From the NCBI GenBank assembly GCA_964444795.1, contig CAYUIQ010000131.1, forward strand, positions 1 through 24,583: a DNA stretch of 24,583 bases. Direction: 5' to 3'. This DNA is from JABMRP01 sp964444795 (lineage in GTDB: Bacteria > Planctomycetota > Planctomycetia > Pirellulales > Thermoguttaceae). Position 1 is the stretch's first letter. Each line of letters opens with the position of its first letter. Positions 14,603-22,925 of the stretch are shown piece by piece. The position numbers and the translations under genes are program-made. Under the pieces are notes generated by a model, which saw nothing but the letters and a program-made list of their open reading frames with translations, did not search any database and had not been told where the DNA came from.

Positions 14603-17173
14603 ATGATTGATTATCGATTGTGCCGAGCGACATTGATCGCAGCCGTACTGGTATTGGGCAACACCGGATGGAACGCAACATCACCTCTGTCTGCTGCCGA
14701 CCCTCCGTCCGACGCGACTGTTGGTCGACTCACGCTGGATCTGAGCGGGCAGCGCTGGCAAATGGAGGGCATTCGGCCCGGACAGGGTGTGCGTGAGGGT
14801 TTCCACGAGTTCTTCGGTGAGGTCGCGTCGAGCTGGTACAACTGGAACGGCGCCGAAGTGCCGGGCGACGTATACACCGACCTTTGGCGGGCCGGGGAGA
14901 TCGACGATCCGCACTACGGCCGCAACGGGATCCGGGCCAAATGGGTTATGGAGAAGGAGTGGTGGTATCGTTGCCAGTTCGGGGTGTCCGAGGATTGGCA
15001 AGGCAAGACAATCCGCTTGGTCTTCGAAGGCGTTGACTACTCTTGCGATGTTTGGCTCAACGGCAAGCGCCTCGGGCACCATGAGGGCATGTTCTCCCCC
15101 TTCGAGTTCGACGTGAGCTCAATCCTCCGGTACCGTTCCGACGGTCGCGCCAACGGCCTGGCGGTGCGTCTCGATCCTCCCCCACGTTCCTACCGCAACG
15201 TCGCCGGACGGAAATTCGCCTGGCACGGCGATTACTGGCGAACACTCGCTCCCATCGGCATTTGGAAGCCAATCCGGTTGGAGGCGACAGGCCCGCTGCG
15301 ACTCGACGACGTCTATCCCTCCAGCAAGATTCACGCCGACGGCTCGGCCACGGTCCAGGTACAAGTGAGTCTGGCTGGCCAAGATTCGGCCAAGACGGGA
15401 AAGGCGCGCGTGCGTGCGGTCGTGCGAGGCAAGGATTTTGCAGCCGGTCCCTACGTTGCGGATGTCTCGGTCCCAGTGGCCGGCGGCCAGACGACGGCAA
15501 CGGTGTCCGTGAGAATCCCAAACGCGAAACTGTGGTGGCCGTGGGAATTGGGAAGACCGAACCGTTATGTCGTGGAGACGTCGGTTCTCGACGCCAAGGG
15601 TGTATTGTCGGATCAGACGCAAACCGTATTCGGTATTCGCGAGATCCGCATGCAGCGCAATCCCGGCTACACTGCCGACGAGGTCCAACATCCGTGGACG
15701 CTGATGATCAATGGTAAGCGTCTGTTCCTACGCTCCGCGAACTGGGGTGGCCCTCCAGACATCTTCTACGGCCGCAACAGCCCCCAGAAGTATCGCACGC
15801 TGGTGCAACTGGCCCGAACGGCGAATCTCAATAACCTGCGGATCTTCGGCTGGCATCCGACCGAGGTGGACGAGTTCTACGATCTGTGTGACGAACTGGG
15901 CATCACCGTGTGGCAGGACCTGATTCCGTTGGCCTCCGTACGTCTGCCGGAGGACGAAGCCTTCCGCAACGCCACCTACTCGGAAGCGATCGCGGTGATC
16001 AAGCAATTGCGCCGCCATCCGTCCGTGGTGCTGCTGGAAGGCGGCGAAGAGATGTTCTACGGCAGCCAGGGGCTGGAATACAACGCCGAGTTCCTGGTCG
16101 GCTTGGGCCGAGCGATCCGCCCCTACAGCGATTTGCCCTACGTACCCACGTCGCCCTTGAACTGGCCACCGATCATCCGAGAGTTGGGTCTGGGAGGGAA
16201 GAAGGACAGCGGCCACACACACGCCCTGTTCTATGCCATGGGCGCCCAACTCATGGAAGACTACATCGCCGGATGGGACTATGCGGTGATTCCGGAGTTT
16301 GCCGTCAGTTCCGTGCCGAATGTGGCCAGCCTCCGAAAGTTCGTTCCTCCCGACGAACTGTGGCCGCCGGGGCCGAGCTGGGGCTACCACTGGGCCGACC
16401 TCGATGTGTTCCGCGCTCTGAATTACCAATTGTTCGGCGACCAGCGCACGGGCTCATTGGAGCAATTCGTCGCTGCCACACAAATGGCCCAGGGCGAGAT
16501 TTTTCAATGGGGTATCGAGCACATGCGCCGGCGGAAGCCGAAGTCCAGCGCCATATCCATCTGCCATTTCATCACCTATGCGCCCGACATGAAGTGGGGA
16601 ATCGTGGACTACTTTCAGGTGCAAAAACACTCGTACGACTGCGTCAAGCGGGCCTGCCAGCCCCTTCTGGTCTCGCTGCAATGTGACAAGCGGCGATGGT
16701 TACCGGGCGAGATGTTCCAGACCACGCTCTGGATCGTCAACGATCTGCACGAGGAGTTCAAAGACTGTTCCCTGAGTGTGGAAGTCGCCGACGAGCGGGG
16801 AAAACAAGTGGCGACGAAGACTTATCACGTGGGCGACGTCCCCCCCGACAGTTCCGCGACGTATGAGGCCTTCGAGTGGAAGGTGCATGGCAAGCTGGGC
16901 GAGACGTTTCGCGTTGCCGTAAAACTCCAAAGTGCGGACGGTCGCACGCTGTCGGCAAATCATCAGGTACTGTTGATCGCCGACCAGGAGGAAGCCCGGA
17001 GGCAATGCCAGACGCTGGCGGCGCAGTTGCGGGCCGTCAAGGCCCGGTTTCCCTCGGCCGACTATTACCGCTTCTTCCCCGAACTGTCGGGCCCCGAGCG
17101 AAGCAAGTGCTTTGGCGATGCCATGCCTCGGGCAAGCGGTTTTCGGCAACATCCATCAGAACATCAGCGTTGA
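14603..17173 (+). CDS. GH2 family glycoside hydrolase, beta-mannosidase / exo-glucosaminidase-like
   Basis: The 856-aa product starts at an ATG with GGAG ~9 nt upstream and a Sec signal (MIDYRLCRATLIAAVLVLGN). GH2 domain order is clear: sugar-binding sandwich (VMEKEWWYRCQFGVSEDWQG, DYSCDVWLNGKRLGHHEGMF, IGIWKPIRLEATG), immunoglobulin-like domain (LWWPWELGRPNRYVVETSVL, FGIREI), then the TIM-barrel (INGKRLFLRSANWGGPPDIF, NNLRIFGWHPTEVDEFYDLC). The acid/base region reads HPSVVLLEGGEEMF, with E483 aligned to the catalytic Glu and E482 where most GH2 enzymes have Asn. The nucleophile region is YAVIPEFA with E565. GH2 enzymes retain configuration and remove beta-linked sugars; the wording is closest to mannosidases and exo-beta-glucosaminidases. 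It converges on the next gene with only 15 nt between stops. Confidence 0.88.
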   Translation: MIDYRLCRATLIAAVLVLGNTGWNATSPLSAADPPSDATVGRLTLDLSGQRWQMEGIRPGQGVREGFHEFFGEVASSWYNWNGAEVPGDVYTDLWRAGEIDDPHYGRNGIRAKWVMEKEWWYRCQFGVSEDWQGKTIRLVFEGVDYSCDVWLNGKRLGHHEGMFSPFEFDVSSILRYRSDGRANGLAVRLDPPPRSYRNVAGRKFAWHGDYWRTLAPIGIWKPIRLEATGPLRLDDVYPSSKIHADGSATVQVQVSLAGQDSAKTGKARVRAVVRGKDFAAGPYVADVSVPVAGGQTTATVSVRIPNAKLWWPWELGRPNRYVVETSVLDAKGVLSDQTQTVFGIREIRMQRNPGYTADEVQHPWTLMINGKRLFLRSANWGGPPDIFYGRNSPQKYRTLVQLARTANLNNLRIFGWHPTEVDEFYDLCDELGITVWQDLIPLASVRLPEDEAFRNATYSEAIAVIKQLRRHPSVVLLEGGEEMFYGSQGLEYNAEFLVGLGRAIRPYSDLPYVPTSPLNWPPIIRELGLGGKKDSGHTHALFYAMGAQLMEDYIAGWDYAVIPEFAVSSVPNVASLRKFVPPDELWPPGPSWGYHWADLDVFRALNYQLFGDQRTGSLEQFVAATQMAQGEIFQWGIEHMRRRKPKSSAISICHFITYAPDMKWGIVDYFQVQKHSYDCVKRACQPLLVSLQCDKRRWLPGEMFQTTLWIVNDLHEEFKDCSLSVEVADERGKQVATKTYHVGDVPPDSSATYEAFEWKVHGKLGETFRVAVKLQSADGRTLSANHQVLLIADQEEARRQCQTLAAQLRAVKARFPSADYYRFFPELSGPERSKCFGDAMPRASGFRQHPSEHQR

Positions 17174-17192
17174 TTGCGTGCCGCGCGATCAA
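17170..17192. terminator. 9-bp hairpin covering both stop codons of the convergent genes
   Basis: TTGATTGCG (17170-17178) pairs with CGCGATCAA (17184-17192) around a 5-nt loop, with one G-T wobble. The GH2 TGA (17171-17173) and the isomerase-like TGA (17189-17191 on the minus strand) are the two arms. Neither side has a T-run, so a classical intrinsic terminator is not shown. A bidirectional transcript-end or mRNA-stabilising hairpin is an inference. Confidence 0.45.
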
Positions 17193-18103
17193 ACGTCACA
17201 CAGCGCAACAGCCTGCCGCAACGATTCGACCGGGTCTCGCCTTGGGATGAACTCGTGAGCGACGTATCCCTCGTATCCCGTCTCCACGATGGCCCGCATG
17301 ATCGGCGGGTAGTTGATCTCCTGTGTGTCGTCGATCTCGTGTCGCCCGGGGACACCCGCCGTGTGGTAGTGCCCGATGAACTCCTTGTACTGGCGTATGC
17401 GCGTGATGATGTCGCCCTGCATGATTTGCACGTGGAAGATGTCGAACAGGACCTTCATTCGGGGAGAGCCGATCTGCCGACACACTTCCACGGCCCATTC
17501 CACGGTATCGCACAGATAGCCGGGCACGCCGATCATCGTCTTGTCGACCCGTGTGTTAAGTACTTCCAGGCAGATGTTGATTTTCTTCTTCTCGGCATGG
17601 CCGATGACCTGCTTCAATCCGGCCACGGTGTTCTTCAAGCCGGCGTCGCTGGAAATGCCGTTGCCCACCCCGGAGAAGGTAATCACCGAGGGGACGCCGC
17701 CGACGGCACATTCGGCGATTCGGCTTCGCAGACTCTCGGTACACACCTGGTGGTTCGCCGGGTCGCACAAGCCCTTGGTGAAACTGTGACTGCCGGCGAT
17801 CGCACAGACCAGGCCATGTTTCTTCAGGATCGGCCAGTCCTTTGGCTGAACCAGTTCCACCGATTGAATCCCCATGGCCGCCGCGTGGCGACAAAGCGTC
17901 TCCAGCGGCATGGGATCGAAGCACCAAGGGCATACGGATTGTCGAATACGCCCCCGCAGTTCCTTCGCGCGCTTGGCGGAGCGATCCTCGGCGGCGGCCC
18001 CCGACCGGGCAGCGCCGAACATCAGCGCCGCCCCCACTGTCGATTGCAGCGCCCGGCGCCGCGTCACTCTCTGTTCGGCGGCGGTCTGTCGTGATCGTTT
18101 CAT
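17189..18103 (-). CDS. Tat-tagged sugar phosphate isomerase/epimerase-like TIM barrel (hydroxypyruvate isomerase-like)
   Basis: The 304-aa product has a Tat-like start (TRRRALQSTVGAALMFGAAR at ~14-33) and a xylose-isomerase-like TIM barrel. The metal-binding residues of the hydroxypyruvate isomerase / tagatose epimerase group are visible: E180 in CLEVLN, D221 in LFDIFH, H247 in GHYHTAGVPGRHE and E284 in AHEFIPRRD. A further family segment is IQSVELVQPKDWPILKKHGL. Members interconvert keto and aldo sugars or epimerise keto sugars; in this clade many are exported and lack a known substrate. The start is supported by CAGGAG 6 nt upstream. It lies 149 nt downstream of the TIM-barrel putative glycosidase on the same strand. 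A link to 3-keto-sugar handling with the DUF1080/Gfo-Idh genes is possible, but it is inferred only from proximity. Confidence 0.88.
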   Translation of the reverse strand: MKRSRQTAAEQRVTRRRALQSTVGAALMFGAARSGAAAEDRSAKRAKELRGRIRQSVCPWCFDPMPLETLCRHAAAMGIQSVELVQPKDWPILKKHGLVCAIAGSHSFTKGLCDPANHQVCTESLRSRIAECAVGGVPSVITFSGVGNGISSDAGLKNTVAGLKQVIGHAEKKKINICLEVLNTRVDKTMIGVPGYLCDTVEWAVEVCRQIGSPRMKVLFDIFHVQIMQGDIITRIRQYKEFIGHYHTAGVPGRHEIDDTQEINYPPIMRAIVETGYEGYVAHEFIPRRDPVESLRQAVALCDV

Positions 18104-18252
18104 CGCATCTCCTGAATACTCACCTGACTTGGCTCATCATCCGGCCACCACACGCCCTGAAGCGAAGCCGTGTCCATCGCATAGTGTCACCGTATAGCAT
18201 AACCGACCGGTGGCCATTCTCAAAACGAGTCGCCAGCGCGGCCAAACGACAA

Positions 18253-19707
18253 CTACTTCTTGATAAATTCCACGAAATCGAGCCGGGCCAGATCATCCCG
18301 GTCTGCCTTGCCGGTGAGTGTGACCCGGTCACCGGTGTTGATCGCAATGTTGTCGAACCGGCGCCAACGCCAGCAATTACAGTCTTCGTCCAACTTGAAG
18401 GATGCCTTCTCTTTGCCGGAGATCGAGAGCTTCACCTCGCTTTGGCCGACTGGCCCGTCGAAATGGGTGATGCGGACATCGTACGTACCGGAGGGAAGGT
18501 CAAAAGCGAAGGATGCGGTTCCCTCGGCGGACGTCTGCACGCCCCATTCCTCGGCGAGTTCTTCGTCGAACTGAGCATAGCCATCAAGTTCCATGGCCTC
18601 GACTTCCTTGATCCCGCGGCGGACCAGTTCCGGTGTTGCCCGCATGCGCGCGGCGATTCCGCTGAGCAGCGGCGTATCAGGACCCAAGCATCTGCGGTTG
18701 TAGGCCAGCCACGCCTTCCGGTGCGCGAAGTCTTCGTCCGGCCGTCCCTTCTGTTCCTGGTGGTCCTGATTGACCATCGAGCCGAGATGGGGACCGATCG
18801 CCTTGAAGTCGTAGCCTTTGGCATACGGGTCGTGGCCTCCCCAGCTATAGACGTCGTTGAGGCGCAGATGGCACTTGGGGTTCTCCTTACGGATCGTCTC
18901 GGCAATGTCCCCTAAGAACCGCGTGTTGGCCTCGCGACGGAACTTCCGATACTGTTCTCGATAGGGCTCGGCGTCCTTGTTCTTCCGCAGAACCGGGATG
19001 GCAGCTTCCATATCGAACCCTAGTTCCTTCGCGGCCCGAATGCAGTGCTCGCAGAAGCATTCGCCGCCGAGATACTGGCAGGTCTGGATGTAATCCAAAT
19101 CGTAGTTGGCTGCCAGATCACCGAACAGTCCGAGAATGTACTGACGGACGTCGGGATGGTGGCAACAGAATCGCGGCCTGCTCACCGGATCTCCATGGAC
19201 GTTCCTCTGGACCCACATCGAGTCTTTCGTGAGCATCGCTTTGGGCATCGGAAAATGCGAGATTTCGGCGCCGACACCGAGTCCTCGCTTGCGGCAGGCG
19301 TCGATCGTCAGCTTCAGCCAATCCGTTTCTCGAATCCAATCATACTCGGAGAGCCTCGGTTTGATCTTCCCGTACCGCTTCATGTCGGGGAACCACGCCA
19401 CGGTGGAATCTTCCGCCATGAAGGTCTCTCGCACCGGGTTGTGCGGAAACTTCTTCGCCTGGAAAGGACGATGTTCCTCGTGCATGATGACAATCAGATA
19501 GATGTTGTTCACGCCGGCCATGGACTGGCAGTTGTCTAGAATCGTGTCTATCCCTTCGTCCTGGATGGTCCAGGGCCGCAACTGCGTGCCGACCTCGAAC
19601 TCCGACGCGGCACCGGGCTGCCATTGCGGCGGCGGACCCCCGAATACCGTTTGGCAGAGCAATACGAAAGGAACAATTACGGGCGCGAGAATTGCAGCGG
19701 ACTTCAT
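18253..19707 (-). CDS. secreted TIM-barrel putative glycosidase with CxCxxC motif and C-terminal beta domain
   Basis: The 484-aa product starts at an ATG with AGGAG ~8-10 nt upstream and a Sec signal (MKSAAILAPVIVPFVLLCQT); 28 in-frame residues upstream are rejected. The barrel carries GVNNIYLIVIMHEEHRPF, DWLKLTIDACRKRGLGVGAE, RPRFCCHHPDVRQYILGLFG, then DYIQTCQYLGGECFCEHC with C217, C219 and C222. The 'HPDVR.Y' and 'CxCxxC' pattern recurs in hypothetical glycosyl hydrolase (GHL-type) barrels, where the Cys cluster may bind metal or form disulfides. Residues ~385-484 form a CBM-like domain (FAFDLPSGTYDVRITHFDGP, VTLTGKADRDDLARLDFVEF). No assigned CAZy family was recognised. It is divergent from the lambda-carrageenase-like gene across a 328-nt gap. 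Confidence 0.72.
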   Translation of the reverse strand: MKSAAILAPVIVPFVLLCQTVFGGPPPQWQPGAASEFEVGTQLRPWTIQDEGIDTILDNCQSMAGVNNIYLIVIMHEEHRPFQAKKFPHNPVRETFMAEDSTVAWFPDMKRYGKIKPRLSEYDWIRETDWLKLTIDACRKRGLGVGAEISHFPMPKAMLTKDSMWVQRNVHGDPVSRPRFCCHHPDVRQYILGLFGDLAANYDLDYIQTCQYLGGECFCEHCIRAAKELGFDMEAAIPVLRKNKDAEPYREQYRKFRREANTRFLGDIAETIRKENPKCHLRLNDVYSWGGHDPYAKGYDFKAIGPHLGSMVNQDHQEQKGRPDEDFAHRKAWLAYNRRCLGPDTPLLSGIAARMRATPELVRRGIKEVEAMELDGYAQFDEELAEEWGVQTSAEGTASFAFDLPSGTYDVRITHFDGPVGQSEVKLSISGKEKASFKLDEDCNCWRWRRFDNIAINTGDRVTLTGKADRDDLARLDFVEFIKK

Positions 19708-20035
19708 ATTACTGTCTCCTATACCTCTTGTAGTGCTTGGCTTCATTGCCAGAGTATACTTGCCGGGAGTCAATTTCGCCAATTGCGCCACCCCAATACG
19801 CGGAAGCTATTCTTTCCGGGCGCCTTACTCTGTAAGATAAATTGATACCTTTGTCGGTCACACTGATTCGACCGTCCCGTGACGATTACTCGCTCATTCG
19901 ACAGCACGAACGTGGGAGTCAAACGGAACGAAGGCTTCAAACCAAAGTAGGCGTCGGCCAAGCCGCTCCAGGGTTTGACGACTCCGGGGCCAGCGCGGCG
20001 GCTGAAAGCCCCGTACCGGCGTGCATAAGGGAATC
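19708..20035. other. 328-nt divergent intergenic region
   Basis: Two genes diverge from this stretch, so it should contain both promoters; no clear -35/-10 pair was identified. It holds a stable hairpin (19985-20013) near the plus-strand gene. A minus-strand frame (from about 20016 down to 19770) reads YFGLKPSFRLTPTFVLSNER and is open, but has no ATG, SD or recognised family; it may be a gene scrap or chance. Confidence 0.45.
19985..20013 (+). promoter_or_regulatory. GC-rich hairpin in the 5' leader of the lambda-carrageenase-like gene
   Basis: CGGGGC (19985-19990) pairs with GCCCCG (20008-20013) and the adjoining CAGC (19991-19994) with GCTG (20001-20004), leaving a 6-nt loop and a 3-nt AAA bulge. 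It ends 22 nt before the chosen ATG at 20036. If transcribed, it would form directly upstream of the ribosome-binding site. It has no T-run. A regulatory role is inferred. Confidence 0.4.
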
Positions 20036-22879
20036 ATGAAAAGCACAACCGACCCTCCATCGTTGATCGTCGCGATTGTCTTGATTGGGGCGCTCAGTCA
20101 GAGTGTCGCGGCGGCTGACGACGCCTCCGCGCTGCTCAGCTTCGATACTGGATTGACCATCTCGAAGGTCCGAACGGCGTATGCGGATGGACGCTCCTAT
20201 ATCGTCGCCAGCAGCTATGAGGGCACTGTTCTGGGGATGGACTACGAGGGGACGGTGCTGTGGAAGAACACGCTGTCCGGCTTCATGAACCGGGATGTCT
20301 GGTGTGACGACATTACGGGAGACGGTTCCGACGAAGTGCTGGCCGCCAACGCCAATGGAACGGTCTACTGCCTCGGTGACCAAGGCGAACTTCGTTGGAA
20401 ATTCAAGCGAAATGATGCGCCGATGAATGCCGTCTGTGTCGTCGAACACGACGGCAAGCCCTATGTCGTCTGCGGCGGTTACGACAAGAACGTCTATTAC
20501 CTTTCAGCCCAAGGCGAGTTGATCAAGACCATCCCCTCTTCCGACTACTCCGTGGAGAAGTCCTGGGGCAAAGCCGCGGAGAAGAGAATCCCTCCAAAGT
20601 ATCTGCATGTCGCCAATTTCCTGCGAAAGATCCGCGGGCCCGATGGCTTGCATGTCTTGGCTGTTCACGGAACGCTCAACAGCAATGCCACGCAGGGGTC
20701 CATCTATCTCTTTCATCCCCTCGAAGAAAAGCCGTTCCAGACGATCAGCAAGATCGTCGCGGGTTCAACTTATGGAGATTTCCGCACCAGCGATGTCAAC
20801 CGGGACGGCGTGGATGAGATCATTCTGGGCTCCAGCAGCATGATTCAAGATGCGGCGGCCGTCCGTATCGATCTGACATCCGGTGACCAAAAGGCCCTCG
20901 AGATGCAAGACCTTCGTCGCCGAATCGACGGATTCGGCTATCGCGTGGCGCAGACCGTCAGCATCGGCAACCCGGGAAGCGAGCGCTACCTAATCCTCTT
21001 CGGTTCGCGAATCCTTGTAGCTCCGGTCGACCTAGACATAAACGAGACGGAAGTCCTCCGCTGCGGATATTCCTTTAATGACCTCTGGAAAGATCCGAGC
21101 ACGGGCCACGTCATCCTGGGTAGCGCCCAGTCCGGCGGAAGCTGCATCCACGTTATCGACACGAGCAATCCGCAATGGAAGAGCGCCTACACCAAGTTCA
21201 AGCCATCCGGCAAGCTGCGGAACGTACTTGACAACACGGCCACCGTACGCCGGCAATTGCAGAGTTTCAAGCGTCCGCCCCATGAGCGCGAGCCGCTGCC
21301 CGTCTATTTCATGACGGAGAGCTTGTCGGGTGACCTCGAAGAACGGGCCCTCGATCTCACAGCCAGATACGGGAGCCCGGTTTTCCTGCAAGGCAAGCAC
21401 ATGCCCATGGTGGAAGACTGGGATCGTTCAGGCATTGAGTGCGAAAAATACCGCGACAGACGCGACCGGCGCAAGCAATACGTTCTGACGCAGCAGCAGG
21501 CCCTGAATCGAATCCTCCCTCTCTATAACACGCGGCGCGCGGGCATCGCCTTCTGGGGCGGCCACGGCAACGATCCCTACATGTTCAGTACCGATACTAT
21601 GATGAAAGTCGCCGATGCCGCGGGCGGCAAGAAGTCGGTCTTCATCTATCCCGAATTGGAGCACTACGGCGACGGTTTCGACTACGTGCTCGACAACCAC
21701 TTCTACCCCATGGCAGAGCACTTCCAAGGCAAGAACGCCCAGATTTATGTGCGCACCAAACACGCCTTCTGGCAGTCGATCATCTACATGCCGCTGTGGT
21801 CGCGTCTGCTGTCCGGGGAATTTGCGGATGTCTTCATACCTTCGATGGAAGAGACCACGGACAAAACGATGGAGCAGAGCGTTGCCGGACGCGTCGGCGT
21901 CTGGGCCAGCGGTGCCGTCAACCACTGGGGGGCCCGCTGCGCGCGGGACAATGCGAGCTACGACCGTCTCCGCCAACACTCGCACCAGATGATTCCCAAC
22001 CACTTCCTGCGCGCCATGACCTACAACATTGCATGCGGCGCAACCTACCTGAACAACTTCCCCGTCAATCAGCAGTACTTCAGCATCCTCTACGAGTTGA
22101 TCGCCAAGGGTGCGCTCTACGTCCCCAAGCGTTCCGAGATCGTTAGCTTTTCGCCCGTCCGTCTCAGCATGACGCAACCCGACAAGCACTACCTTGACGA
22201 GGGCAACAACGTCAAGTGGCTGACCTTCTACGACGGAGACTTCGAAAGAGACAACCCCTTTGTCTTCAGCCGCCTGGGCGGCACCTGGCCGGGTGCGCCG
22301 GTAACCCAGTGGGATTTCTCCCGCTACGCGGCCGGGGTGGAGGAACGCCGTCTGAACTTCCTGCCGCCGTATCAAAACGGTCTGGTGTTGATTACGCCGC
22401 CGCAGCACGGAACGTTCGCCGCAATTGACTCACCGCGAGGAGCGCTTGCCGATCATTTGCATCCGCTCTATAAGACGATCCTCAAAGAATACACCACCGA
22501 CGGGCGGCACTACTATTCCTCCGACGGCATGCAAACCCATGCCGCCGATGAGTATTATAGAACCATCGAAGCAGATATCCAGCAGAGTGCGAAGCTGTTG
22601 CCGCTGACCGTGTCGGGCAACGTCGCCTGGGTGGCCGCGCAGACCGCGTCCAAACACCTGCGGCTTACCGTGATCGACAGCGGCTACATCAACCCGAAGG
22701 CGAGAACTGCGACGGTCAGCTTCTATACGGTCGATCCCGTGAACATGGTGGATGTGCTTGGCAAAACTCGCTTCGATCTCACCGATCCGTCATCCGTCAA
22801 GGTCCACGTCCCTTGTGGGGCCTTTCGGTTCATCGACATTGAATTGAAGGAGCCCTTGGGCCTGGAGCAATCGCGGTGA
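20036..22879 (+). CDS. secreted beta-propeller enzyme, candidate lambda-carrageenase (GH150-like)
   Basis: The 947-aa product starts at the ATG with AAGGGA just upstream (a GTG at 20021 is the alternative) and has a Sec signal (PSLIVAIVLIGALSQSVAAA). Residues ~30-350 form propeller-type repeats with Trp/Gly-rich blades and FG-GAP-like Asp motifs (DDITGDGSDEVLAANANGTV, LGDQGELRWKF, DVNRDGVDEIILGSSS). The remaining ~580 residues form a distinct, probably catalytic domain: PVYFMTESLSGDLEERALDL, GIAFWGGHGNDPYMFS, YPELEHYGDGFDYVLDNHFY, IYVRTKHAFW, ACGATYLNNFP. Size and order (N-terminal propeller plus large C-terminal domain) match what is known of GH150 lambda-carrageenases (~940 aa). The following sulfatase fits a sulfated galactan substrate. 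The GH150 link is from memory of architecture, not an alignment; an unassigned propeller protein is the alternative. Confidence 0.6.
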   Translation: MKSTTDPPSLIVAIVLIGALSQSVAAADDASALLSFDTGLTISKVRTAYADGRSYIVASSYEGTVLGMDYEGTVLWKNTLSGFMNRDVWCDDITGDGSDEVLAANANGTVYCLGDQGELRWKFKRNDAPMNAVCVVEHDGKPYVVCGGYDKNVYYLSAQGELIKTIPSSDYSVEKSWGKAAEKRIPPKYLHVANFLRKIRGPDGLHVLAVHGTLNSNATQGSIYLFHPLEEKPFQTISKIVAGSTYGDFRTSDVNRDGVDEIILGSSSMIQDAAAVRIDLTSGDQKALEMQDLRRRIDGFGYRVAQTVSIGNPGSERYLILFGSRILVAPVDLDINETEVLRCGYSFNDLWKDPSTGHVILGSAQSGGSCIHVIDTSNPQWKSAYTKFKPSGKLRNVLDNTATVRRQLQSFKRPPHEREPLPVYFMTESLSGDLEERALDLTARYGSPVFLQGKHMPMVEDWDRSGIECEKYRDRRDRRKQYVLTQQQALNRILPLYNTRRAGIAFWGGHGNDPYMFSTDTMMKVADAAGGKKSVFIYPELEHYGDGFDYVLDNHFYPMAEHFQGKNAQIYVRTKHAFWQSIIYMPLWSRLLSGEFADVFIPSMEETTDKTMEQSVAGRVGVWASGAVNHWGARCARDNASYDRLRQHSHQMIPNHFLRAMTYNIACGATYLNNFPVNQQYFSILYELIAKGALYVPKRSEIVSFSPVRLSMTQPDKHYLDEGNNVKWLTFYDGDFERDNPFVFSRLGGTWPGAPVTQWDFSRYAAGVEERRLNFLPPYQNGLVLITPPQHGTFAAIDSPRGALADHLHPLYKTILKEYTTDGRHYYSSDGMQTHAADEYYRTIEADIQQSAKLLPLTVSGNVAWVAAQTASKHLRLTVIDSGYINPKARTATVSFYTVDPVNMVDVLGKTRFDLTDPSSVKVHVPCGAFRFIDIELKEPLGLEQSR

Positions 22880-22925
22880 AAGTGAAATGACGGTGTGGCT
22901 GCCGATCGTCTGGGAGTAAAGAAGC

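Noticed and set aside
17174..18094. 306-codon plus-strand frame over the isomerase-like gene
   Set aside because: The minus-strand frame has Tat signal, SD and all four metal-ligand motifs; the plus frame is repetitive His/Asp/Val shadow sequence.
19770..20016. Minus-strand open frame reading YFGLKPSFRLTPTFVLSNER
   Set aside because: It looks somewhat protein-like but has no ATG, no SD and no recognised family. It is noted in the intergenic entry only.
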